In this document: positions 55,848 to 64,000 of the stretch, piece by piece
How the letters are laid out: every line of letters starts with the position of its first letter
Position numbering within the stretch: the first letter of the stretch is position 1
Assembly (NCBI RefSeq): GCF_002283555.1
Contig: NZ_MVOI01000007.1
Coordinates: forward strand, 62,001 to 126,000
Direction of reading: 5' to 3'
Source of the DNA: Rubrivirga sp. SAORIC476
GTDB taxonomy: Bacteria > Bacteroidota > Rhodothermia > Rhodothermales > Rubricoccaceae
Length of the DNA: 64,000 nucleotides
Notes under the pieces: generated by a model
What the model was told of the DNA's origin: nothing
What the model saw: the letters and a program-made list of their open reading frames with translations, nothing else
Database searches by the model: none
Position numbers and translations under genes: made by a program

Positions 55848-56278
55848 GGACGAACCGGCCGGCAGCGGCTTGATCGAGGAATCCACCGGCTCGACAGTCA
55901 GGAGCCGCCATAGACTCAAGGCATGGCCCCAGGACAACGGCCCCGAACGACCTGCTCCGAGAAGCAGCGTCAAGGCCCCCTGGGGGCGACGGTAGACGGA
56001 AGGTCGAGCTGCTCAATCGGTCGGTCAGGGTTCTCCTCTGGAACCAGAGAGGTACCGCTACGGACTACCTCGAGCTCGTGGCACGGTGTGAAATGGTAAA
56101 CGGCCAGGTCCCGTGGGCGAACTTCGAGAGGCGCCGACTACAGCCACGAAGGCTCGACACCCTCTCCTGGACCTCCTGAATCACCGGCTCGTCCATCAGG
56201 TTGAGGGCTGCGTCGGGGGCCGGCGCAAACCGACGGTCGTGATCAGGATGCGCATGGCGGGTGACCCCGGGACGGGCA
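55848..56278. other. Gene-free region, possible decayed gene
   Basis: About 430 bp with lower G+C and different codon character than the surroundings. One plus-strand frame is open up to the TGA at 56177-56179 and would read VELLNRSVRVLLWNQRGTAT and then DYLELVARCEMVNGQVPWAN, but it lacks a convincing start and I recognise no family. It also contains ctctggaaccagag, a palindrome at 56036-56049. I consider it intergenic or the remnant of a transferred gene. Confidence 0.4.
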
Positions 56279-57492
<1,214 letters not shown>

Positions 57493-57496
<4 letters not shown>

Positions 57497-58272
57497 GGTG
57501 TCGGGGCGTCGTCGGGCAGGGGGATGAGCGGCGTGTCGGTCTCCAGGTCCCGCCGCGCGTCGCGACGGTCGACGATGGCCTCGTCCCGGATGAGGCGGCC
57601 GTCGCGGAGCTCGATCACCCGCTTGCAGTACTCGGCCACCTCGGGCTCGTGCGTCACGATGAGGATCGTGATGCCGGCGTCGTTGAGCTCCTGGAAGAGG
57701 GCCAGCACCTCGATGGTGGTCCGCGTGTCGAGGTTGCCCGTCGGCTCGTCGGCCAGCAGGACGGCCGGCTCGTTGACGAGGGCCCGCGCGATCGCGACGC
57801 GCTGCTGCTGGCCGCCCGAGAGCTCGCTCGGGACGTGGTCCAGCCGGTGCTCCAGCCCGACGCGCGTGAGCGCCTCGACGGCCCGCTCGCGCGGGTTCTT
57901 GATCCGGCCCGTCCGGTCGTAGAGGAGCGGGAGCAGCACGTTGTCGACGGCCGTCGTCCGCGCGAGCAGGTTGAACCCCTGGAAGATGAAGCCCAGCTTC
58001 TGGTTTCGGAGGTCGGCCCGCTGGTTCCGCGAGAGCGTCGCCACCTCGACGCCGTCGAGACGGTACGACCCGGCCGTCGGCGTGTCGAGGCAGCCGAGCA
58101 GGTTCATGAGCGTGCTCTTGCCGCTCCCCGAGACGCCCATGACGGCGACGAACTCGCCACGCCGGACGGTTAGGTCGAGCGGGCGGAGCGCGTGCACGGG
58201 CTCGGCGCCGGGGTACGTCTTGGCGAGCCCGTCGGTCTGGATGACGGGCGTGCCGCTGGCGGGCGTCGTCAT
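57493..58272 (-). CDS. MacB/LolD-type ABC transporter ATPase
   Basis: Encodes 259 residues. Walker A is [16 protein letters not shown] near residue 45, the Q-loop is in [18 protein letters not shown], the signature is [16 protein letters not shown] and Walker B is [14 protein letters not shown] with the H-loop in [12 protein letters not shown]. The S-S-S and NLDT features are characteristic of the MacB/LolD subfamily. It energises the permease at 56279. Its start overlaps the adaptor's stop by one base. Confidence 0.95.
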
Positions 58273-59636
58273 CAGTCGAAGGGGTTGTCGCTCACGTCCA
58301 TGCGCGTCACGACCTCGAGGCCCCGTTTGAGCACGTCCTCGGACGACTCGGTCGGGGCGACGGCCGTCGTCGTGCCGTCGGTGGCGAGGACGCGGACGAG
58401 GAGCGGACGGAGGAGGGAGCCGGCGGGGTCGCCCGTCGGCGTCCAGATCTCGGCGAGGTCCGCCGAGAACGCGGGGGCGTCGTCGCGGGTGGCCGTGGTC
58501 GAGTCGCGCTGGGCCTCCCGCGCGGCCGAGCGGACCGCCTCGGGCGGCTCGAAGCGGAGCGCGGCGGCGGGCACGAGGAGCGCGTCCTCGACGCCGCCGA
58601 CGACGAACTCGACCGTCGCCGTCATGCCAGGCATGAGTTGGCCGCTCACGTTGTCGGCCGCCACGACGACCGTGTAGAGCACGACGTTCTGGACCGTCTC
58701 CGGCCGCAGCCGCACCTCCTCCGCGACCCCCCGGAACGTCTCGTCGGGGAAGGCGGCGACCGTGAACTCGACCGACTGGCCGGCCTCGACGAGCCCGACG
58801 TCGCTCTCGTCGACCTGGACCAGGATCTCCATCTCGCCCAGGTCCTCGGCGATCACGAACAGCTCGGGCGTCGAGAACGAGGCGGCGACCGTCTGGCCCT
58901 CCTCGACCGAGCGCTGGACGACGACGCCCGCGATGGGCGCGCGGATCTCGGCGTTCCGGCGGTTCTTGAGCGCTTGCCGGAGGGCTTCCTGCGACGAGAC
59001 GACCGATCCCTGGGCCTGCCGGACCCCGGCCTGGGCCGACGCCACGCCGGCTTGGGCCGACGCTACGGCTCCCTGAGACGCGCGGACGCCGGCCTCGGCC
59101 GTCTCGACGGCCGTCTGGATGGGGACGAACTCGCGAGACGAGAGGTAGCCCTGCTCCGCCAGCGGCGCGCTGCGCGCGAGCGCGGCGGCGGCCTCGGTCC
59201 GTTGGGCGCGGCTCTGGGCGAGTTGGGCCTCGGCCTGCGCCAGCCCGGCCCGCGCCTGGCCGACCGCGCTCTCCGCCTGGCGCACGCCTGCCTGCGCCCG
59301 CTCGACGCCCGCACGAGCGTCGCGGACGGCGGCGTCCAGCAGCTCGGGATCGACGAGCGCCAGGATCTGGCCCTGCTCCACGCGGTCGTTGAAGTCGACG
59401 AACACGCGCTCGACCTCGCCCGAGACCTGGGTCCCGACGGTCACCGTCCCGACGGCGTCGAGCGTGCCGGTCGCCGAGACCGTCGAGCGGAGGTCGCCCA
59501 CGCGGACGGCCGTCGCCTCGTAGGGCGGGGCGTCGGCGTCCGAGCCGTCGCCCACGCACCCGCGGAACACGAGCACGAAGACGACGAGCGCGCCGAGGGC
59601 GAGGAGGGCGTTTCGGAGCGTGAGGAATCGTTTCAT
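58272..59636 (-). CDS. MacA/HlyD-type periplasmic adaptor protein
   Basis: Encodes 454 residues. An N-terminal membrane helix (LLALGALVVFVLVFRGCVG) is followed by the lipoyl half-motif VGTQVSGEVERVFVDFNDRVEQGQILA near 68, a very long helical hairpin with A-G-V-x-x-A-Q-A-type heptads (residues about 110-220), the second half-motif NAEIRAPIAGVVVQRSVEEGQTV and a beta-barrel domain. The hairpin length fits a TolC-docking MacA adaptor. It overlaps the TolC gene by 4 bp and the ATPase gene by one. Confidence 0.93.
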   Translation of the reverse strand: MKRFLTLRNALLALGALVVFVLVFRGCVGDGSDADAPPYEATAVRVGDLRSTVSATGTLDAVGTVTVGTQVSGEVERVFVDFNDRVEQGQILALVDPELLDAAVRDARAGVERAQAGVRQAESAVGQARAGLAQAEAQLAQSRAQRTEAAAALARSAPLAEQGYLSSREFVPIQTAVETAEAGVRASQGAVASAQAGVASAQAGVRQAQGSVVSSQEALRQALKNRRNAEIRAPIAGVVVQRSVEEGQTVAASFSTPELFVIAEDLGEMEILVQVDESDVGLVEAGQSVEFTVAAFPDETFRGVAEEVRLRPETVQNVVLYTVVVAADNVSGQLMPGMTATVEFVVGGVEDALLVPAAALRFEPPEAVRSAAREAQRDSTTATRDDAPAFSADLAEIWTPTGDPAGSLLRPLLVRVLATDGTTTAVAPTESSEDVLKRGLEVVTRMDVSDNPFD

Positions 59637-61042
59637 GAGTCAAGGCCGACGAGGGCGTCGGCCAGGAGGCCGGTCTGGTAGGCGACCGCGATGCGGCCGA
59701 GGAGGAGGTCGTAGCGGGCCGAGGCGACGTCGGTCTCGGCCTGGACGAGCGTGCGGCGGGCGTCGAGCACGTCGAGGAAGATGCCCGCCCCGACGCCGTA
59801 GCGGGCCTCGGCGGCGGCCCGCGCCTCGCGCGCGGCGGCGACGGCCCGTTGCGCCGCCACGAGGCGCGCCTGGGCGGCCTCGACGTCGAGCACCGCCGTC
59901 TCGACGTCCGCCGCCACGCGGAGCCGCTGGAGGTCGAGCGCGGCGTCGGCGTCGGCGACGAACACCTCCGCCCGCTCGACGGCCCGTCGCGTCCGGCCCT
60001 GGTCGAGGATGGGGATGGAGAGAGTGAGCCCGACGCTGCTCGACGGGTTCACGTCGAACACCTGTCCGAACGCGCCCCGGTTGTCGTCGAGCGAGTTGTA
60101 GCTGGTCCCGAGGCTTCCGCCCAGCGAGAGGTTTGGGGACCGCCCCGCACGCGCGGCGCGGACGTCGAACCGGGCCGCCTCGATGCGGGCGGACTGGGCG
60201 TCGAGGTCGTCGCGCTCCTCGAAGGCGAGGGCGACGAGCGCGTCCACGTCGAGGTCCCGAGCGGGGAGGTCGAGGACCGCGTCGGCGACGGGGGCGAGGT
60301 CGAGGGCGGTGCCGCGCGGGAGCCGGAGGTCCTGCCGGAGGTTGAGCCGGGCAACGGCCTCGTTGCGGCGGGCCGTCGCGAGCCGCTGCTCGCCCTGCGC
60401 GATCGCGGCCTCCTGCTGGAGCACGTCGCCGAGGTTCCGGTTGCCCGCGTCGTACTCGGCGCGGACGCGGTCGAGGAGCGCCCGGTCGGCGGCGAGGTTC
60501 GTGTCCTCGACGGCCACGAGCGCCGCACCGCGCAGCACGTCGAGGTAGTCGGCGGCCGTCTCGCGGACCACGTCTTCGACCGCCCGGTCGCGGTCGAGGC
60601 GCGCGGCGTCGAGGGCCTGGGACGCCGCGCGGCGTCGGGCGCGGCGGGCGCCGCCGTCGAAGAGGGGCAGGTTGAGCGAGGCGCCGACCGAAGCGCCGAG
60701 GCTGGCCTCGCTCCCCACGCCGAGCTCGGGCCCACCGCCGCCGAGCGAGTCGGGCAGGCCGAAGAAGTCGGTCTCGTAGCCCCGCGAGAGCCGGACCGTC
60801 GGCCCGCCGGAGACGGACAGCTCGGGGTCGCCGGCGGCCTCGGCCTCGCGGAGGTCGAGCGCCTGGAGGTCGACGGTGTAGCCCGCCCGCTGGAGGTCGA
60901 GGCTCCGGACGACCGCCAGCGCGACGGCCTCGTCCAGGCTCAGCTCGATGGGCGTCTCCGGCGTGGTGGGGGGCTCCTGCGCCATCGCCGGGCCGCTGGC
61001 GGCGGCGATGAGGAGGGGGAGGACACGGAGGAGAAAGCGCAC
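59633..61042 (-). CDS. TolC-family outer-membrane efflux protein
   Basis: Encodes 469 residues. The signal peptide is LLRVLPLLIAAASGPAMAQ. Two internally similar halves have the TolC pattern: SLDEAVALAVVRSLDLQRAG near the start, VRETAADYLDVLRGAALVAV near 150, DLDALVALAFEERDDLDAQSARIEAA near 240, and VETAVLDVEAAQARLVAAQRAVAAAREA near 385. It forms the trimeric outer-membrane duct for the MacAB-like pump. It is the first gene of the four-gene efflux operon, and an inverted repeat is located 60 bp upstream. Confidence 0.93.
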   Translation of the reverse strand: MRFLLRVLPLLIAAASGPAMAQEPPTTPETPIELSLDEAVALAVVRSLDLQRAGYTVDLQALDLREAEAAGDPELSVSGGPTVRLSRGYETDFFGLPDSLGGGGPELGVGSEASLGASVGASLNLPLFDGGARRARRRAASQALDAARLDRDRAVEDVVRETAADYLDVLRGAALVAVEDTNLAADRALLDRVRAEYDAGNRNLGDVLQQEAAIAQGEQRLATARRNEAVARLNLRQDLRLPRGTALDLAPVADAVLDLPARDLDVDALVALAFEERDDLDAQSARIEAARFDVRAARAGRSPNLSLGGSLGTSYNSLDDNRGAFGQVFDVNPSSSVGLTLSIPILDQGRTRRAVERAEVFVADADAALDLQRLRVAADVETAVLDVEAAQARLVAAQRAVAAAREARAAAEARYGVGAGIFLDVLDARRTLVQAETDVASARYDLLLGRIAVAYQTGLLADALVGLDS

Positions 61043-61101
61043 GACGAGGATGCCTGTAAGGGTTCGAGACTACGGGCGGTGGGGCGCCCCGGGTGTCACA
61101 C

Positions 61102-61127
61102 GATCCACCTGCGCGGCGTGGTGGATC
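61102..61127. promoter_or_regulatory. Inverted repeat before the TolC-MacAB operon
   Basis: gatccacc at 61102-61109 and ggtggatc at 61120-61127 form a perfect 8-bp dyad with a 10-bp spacer, 60 bp upstream of the TolC start. Size and spacing suit a dimeric repressor; no regulator gene is adjacent. The 61043-61249 gap has no gene. Confidence 0.5.
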
Positions 61128-61249
61128 TCACCCTTCTGCGTTCTCAGCCTCTGTCTGGGAATGCCCCGCAGGAGCTCGTTAGCAACTCGGTCGGGCAGGG
61201 TCGGCGCGGTGTGGGATTTCCTGGACTGGGCGCAGCAGGAACCGTCCCC

Positions 61250-62260
61250 CTACGGGACCGTCGCCGTCCTCCCGAGGCCCAGGAACGCGAACGCGGCCAC
61301 CGAGAGCGGCGCGTAGAACAGGACGAGCCGCCACGCCGCCGTCGCGAGCCCAAGCGTATCCGCCGGGACGAACGGGGCGTAGAGCGCGGCGAAGGCGGCC
61401 TCGGCGCCCCCCGCCGCGCCCGGGGTCGGGACGACGGCCATGAGCGTGAATGTGGCCCACTGGAGCGCCCATGACAAGACAGGCCGGACGGGTACTCCGA
61501 GGAATGCGAGAAGGGCCGCGGCGACGGAGTACCGGGCCGTCCACTGAACGGCCGCGAGGGCGAACCCCGCGGCGAATCGGAGCCGCCCGCGGCGGGCCAC
61601 GAGCGCCGCGACGCGCCGAGCGTCCGCGAGAGGTCGCCGGAGTCTACCGCGAATCCGGGCCGCGAGCCGCCGAGTCCCCTGCCCCAGCCATCCCCGAGCG
61701 CCTGCCACGATCAGCGCGACGGCTCCGACCGCAGCGGCCCCAGCGACCAGCACGACCGGCACGAGCCCGACCCCGGCCCCTGCCAGCGCCGCGCGGAGCG
61801 CCGGGACCTCGGCCGCTACGGTGAACGTGAGGGCGAGCGGGAGCGCGACGGCCATGAACGCCGCGTTCTCCACCGCCTCGACCGCGAGGAGCGTCCCCGC
61901 TGCCCCGGCCGGAAGTCCCTGCCGGGTGAGGAGCGCCCACTTTAGGACGCCCCCGCCGGACCCCGTCGGCGTCACGACCGACCCGACCATCCCTCCCACG
62001 ACGGCCCGGAGCCCGCTGAGGAACCGGACCGGGTGGCCCACGAACGACGCCCAGAGTTGGACCCGGAGCGCGCCCGTGACCCACGGGACGAGGGCGAGCC
62101 CCCCGGCGAGGGCGAGGGGGCCGAGAGGGAGCTCGGCCGTCGCGTCGAGCACGTGGCGGTCCGTCGTCAGAAGCGCCAGGACGACGTTCCCCACCACCCC
62201 GAGGGGGACGAGAATGGCCGCGGCCCGGCCGATGCGGTCCAGGCGGAGCGATGGCGTCAT
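61250..62260 (-). CDS. Lysylphosphatidylglycerol synthase/flippase TM-region protein (UPF0104-like)
   Basis: Encodes 336 residues with about eight membrane helices. The family marks are LWASFVGHPVRFLSGLRAVVGGMVGSVVTPTGSGGG near residues 68-103 (flippase-like T-P-x-x-x-G-G block) and VVPTPGAAGGAEAAFAAL near 285, with the P-T-P-G-x-x-G-G-x-E signature. These polytopic proteins flip or modify lipids, and the catalytic LPG synthase domain is absent. It overlaps the glycosyltransferase stop (ATGA), so a shared role in glycolipid export is plausible. Confidence 0.87.
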   Translation of the reverse strand: MTPSLRLDRIGRAAAILVPLGVVGNVVLALLTTDRHVLDATAELPLGPLALAGGLALVPWVTGALRVQLWASFVGHPVRFLSGLRAVVGGMVGSVVTPTGSGGGVLKWALLTRQGLPAGAAGTLLAVEAVENAAFMAVALPLALTFTVAAEVPALRAALAGAGVGLVPVVLVAGAAAVGAVALIVAGARGWLGQGTRRLAARIRGRLRRPLADARRVAALVARRGRLRFAAGFALAAVQWTARYSVAAALLAFLGVPVRPVLSWALQWATFTLMAVVPTPGAAGGAEAAFAALYAPFVPADTLGLATAAWRLVLFYAPLSVAAFAFLGLGRTATVP

Positions 62261-63522
62261 CTGAGACGGGGGGCGGCGGGCACGACGGACGGACCGGATG
62301 TCGCCCGATGGGAACGCCGGCCGCCCGGGCGAGACTCGGACGGGCGGCGAGGCCGAAGGGGCCGCCCAGCCCGGGCATATAGGCCGAGGAGCTGGCCGAA
62401 CGTGGCGTCCCAAGAGAATCGGGCCTCGACGTGCTCGCGGGCGCGACGCCCCATCTCCGCCCGGTCGCCAGCCACGACACTCTCGACGTTCGCCGCCATC
62501 GCGGCTACGTCACCGGCTGGCCCGAGCCGACCGAGCCCTGGCGGCACTCGGTCGAGCATGGCCCCAGACGCCACGCCGACGACCGGGAGCCCGGAGGCCT
62601 GCGCCTCGACCACCGAGATCCCGAACGTCTCGTACGGCATGGCCGAGACGTACACGTCGGCCGACGCGAGGAGCCGAGCGTAGGCGTCGCGGTCGGGCTC
62701 GAACCCGAGGACGTGGACGCGCTCGTCAGCGGCGGCCTCGATGGCGGCCCTGTGCGGACCCTCGCCGACGAGGGCGAGCCGGGCCCCGAGCGCCTTCGGG
62801 ATGCGCTGGAACGCCTCGACCACCTCCATCGGTCTCTTTTCGGCGTCCAGCCGCCCGGCGTAGACGAGAAGTGGGGACCCGTCCCGGACACCGAGACGGG
62901 CTCGGAGCGCGTCGTCGCGGCGGCGTGGGTGGAACCGGTCCAGGTCGACCCCGAGCGGGAGCAGGTTGCTCTCGACGCCGAGCCCCGCCAGCTTCGCCTG
63001 GTACGACGGCGACAGCGTGTAGACGGCGTCGAACCGGGGGTAGAGCCGGGCGACGTACCGGTACGCCACCGCCTCCGCCCACCGCCCGGCCCAGTCGCCG
63101 AGCACGCCCCCCACGAGCGGCGCCGCGTAGGCCGCTGGGAAGTCGGTCCGGTACCCCCCGACGACGACGCACGACGGGTCCGCCTCACGCCGGTGGCGGA
63201 GGGCGGCCCAGGGGAGGTTGTAGGCGCACTGGCACTCGATGACGTCCGGGCGCTCGGCCGCGAGGAGCCGCCGGACGTGGCCGTTCCGGAGCATGAGCCG
63301 GTAGGCCGGCGAACCGGGGACGGGGGGCGACTTCACGTAGTGCGTCACGTGCCTCCCGTCCCGCTCGGTGGCGTCCTCCGGCCCCGGCACGATGAGGACG
63401 TGCCGGGCGTCCGTGTGGGCATCGAGCCACGCCCGCTTGGCGTGGAGGTACGTCCGGATGCCGCCGCCCGTGGCGGCGTAGGACTGGGTGAGGTCGCAGA
63501 CCGTCGGGAGACGGCTCGTCAT
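62257..63522 (-). CDS. GT4 family glycosyltransferase
   Basis: Encodes 421 residues of GT-B fold. The N-terminal domain has the glycine-rich acceptor region (AATGGGIRTYLHAKRAWL) and IECQCAYNLPWAAL, and the C-terminal donor domain has LLVYAGRLDAEKRPMEVVEAF, ARLALVGEGPHRAAIEA and the E-x7-E motif in YETFGISVVEAQASGLPVVG (Glu near 310 and 318). This is a retaining sugar-nucleotide enzyme that probably decorates a lipid or polysaccharide. I chose the ATG at 63522, which overlaps the preceding small gene by 4 bp. It is part of a three-gene unit with the flippase-like gene. Confidence 0.9.
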   Translation of the reverse strand: MTSRLPTVCDLTQSYAATGGGIRTYLHAKRAWLDAHTDARHVLIVPGPEDATERDGRHVTHYVKSPPVPGSPAYRLMLRNGHVRRLLAAERPDVIECQCAYNLPWAALRHRREADPSCVVVGGYRTDFPAAYAAPLVGGVLGDWAGRWAEAVAYRYVARLYPRFDAVYTLSPSYQAKLAGLGVESNLLPLGVDLDRFHPRRRDDALRARLGVRDGSPLLVYAGRLDAEKRPMEVVEAFQRIPKALGARLALVGEGPHRAAIEAAADERVHVLGFEPDRDAYARLLASADVYVSAMPYETFGISVVEAQASGLPVVGVASGAMLDRVPPGLGRLGPAGDVAAMAANVESVVAGDRAEMGRRAREHVEARFSWDATFGQLLGLYARAGRPLRPRRPSESRPGGRRSHRATSGPSVVPAAPRLR

Positions 63523-63911
63523 GGGACCGGGGTCTCGAGAGAGTGGGTGGCGTCGTCGTGAGCGAAGGACCGGGCATATCGGAGGGCTCGGCCGGCCTCG
63601 GTAGCGCCAAACGTCTCGACGGGAGCTAGCACGAGCGTGCTCAACCACGACGCCGCCCAGGCGCGCCACGCCCCGGCTCCGACGACCGCCGCTCGGACGA
63701 CGGCGCTCGGCACGGCCAGCGGGCGCTGCTCGATGTCGTCGGGGACAGGCCCCTCCGCCTCGGTCACGTCGAGAAGGATGGAAACCCGCCCTTGCGTCCT
63801 GCCCACCCCATCGAGGAGCCGCCAGAGCTTACGGACGTCGGCCACTCCCGCAGGACCGACGAGGGCCACGGGGTAGACGAACAGGTAGTCGGTCGGACGT
63901 TCTCGAACCAT
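63519..63911 (-). CDS. Hypothetical protein, weakly STAS/SpoIIAA-like
   Basis: Encodes 130 residues. The beta-alpha pattern, RVSILLDVTEAEGPVPDDIE and ending ETFGATEAGRALRYARSF, resembles single-domain SpoIIAA-like (STAS) proteins, but the match is faint. A central VVRAAVVGAGAWRAWAASWL stretch may be a helix. There are no catalytic residues. It precedes the glycosyltransferase with a 4-bp overlap, so it belongs to the same operon. The final 90 bp of the window (63912-64000) hold no gene I can support; they probably contain the promoter. Confidence 0.5.
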   Translation of the reverse strand: MVRERPTDYLFVYPVALVGPAGVADVRKLWRLLDGVGRTQGRVSILLDVTEAEGPVPDDIEQRPLAVPSAVVRAAVVGAGAWRAWAASWLSTLVLAPVETFGATEAGRALRYARSFAHDDATHSLETPVP

Positions 63912-64000
63912 CGTCGGAGTATCGATCGGAGCAGCGGGACGCGGGGGGGCCTACGCCGAGGTCAGGGCGGCGGGCCGAGCGGGACGCCGTCAAAAGCCAG

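Overview
The window is a very G+C-rich bacterial sequence with tightly packed genes, many GTG/TTG starts and almost no Shine-Dalgarno sequences. Protein style (ECF sigma factor paired with a protein kinase, copper-resistance genes, membrane families) suggests a marine Rhodothermota/Bacteroidota-type organism such as the Rubricoccaceae. That assignment is inference from memory of these families; no rRNA or marker gene is present.

Positions 1-14.3 kb form one leftward run of about 16 genes, many with overlapping stop and start codons. It encodes an ECF sigma factor, an isoprenylcysteine-methyltransferase-like membrane protein, a nuclease-fold protein, an SDR, a secreted protein, a cyclopropane-fatty-acid-synthase-like enzyme, a CPH-type copper ATPase, an FAD oxidoreductase, a LOG-family protein, an M50 protease, a patatin lipase, DUF2933/DUF5676-like proteins, a CDF transporter with altered metal ligands, an MFS exporter and a truncated phospholipase-D-like gene. 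It reads as a metal-resistance and envelope-maintenance island. From 14.5 to 19.1 kb come a small anchored protein with a tandem-repeat leader, a PBP2-type transpeptidase and a flavin amine-oxidase-like enzyme.

Positions 19.1-29.7 kb are a copper-detoxification locus: two multicopper oxidases, an outer-membrane CopB, a DUF302 protein, a methyltransferase, a SHOCT protein, Met/His-rich exported proteins, a DUF2231 membrane protein and a response regulator/sensor kinase pair. Two copies of the same operator-like sequence lie 62-64 bp upstream of the two leftward copper transcription units.

Positions 29.7-50.0 kb are a conjugative module of the Trb (IncP/Ti) type. An accessory and regulatory section (adenine methylase, LexA-like repressor, ECF sigma factor with kinase) leads into a partition pair (ribbon-helix-helix protein and short ParA), then traF, trbB, C, D, E, J, a lipoprotein in the trbK slot, L, F, G, I and traG. 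A DUF4143 ATPase and a small XRE regulator are inserted. No relaxase, replication gene or integrase is visible. The main discovery is a family of CTAG-headed repeats with an exact 7-bp period. Arrays lie before the RHH gene and parA and recur at the starts of traF, trbB, trbE and trbG. This is the architecture of omega/ParG-type centromeres, and it suggests one protein that both segregates the element and sets conjugation-gene expression.

Positions 50.0-55.9 kb carry redox and detoxification genes (NmrA-like, FMN reductase, SDRs) under TetR and HxlR regulators with recognisable palindromic sites, plus a decayed luciferase-like monooxygenase. Positions 56.3-61.0 kb encode a MacAB-TolC-type efflux system. 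Positions 61.2-63.9 kb encode a flippase-like membrane protein, a GT4 glycosyltransferase and a small hypothetical protein. A 10-mer, CGCCAGAGGC, is strongly over-represented (20 copies found by eye) and concentrated between 22.9 and 49.4 kb.
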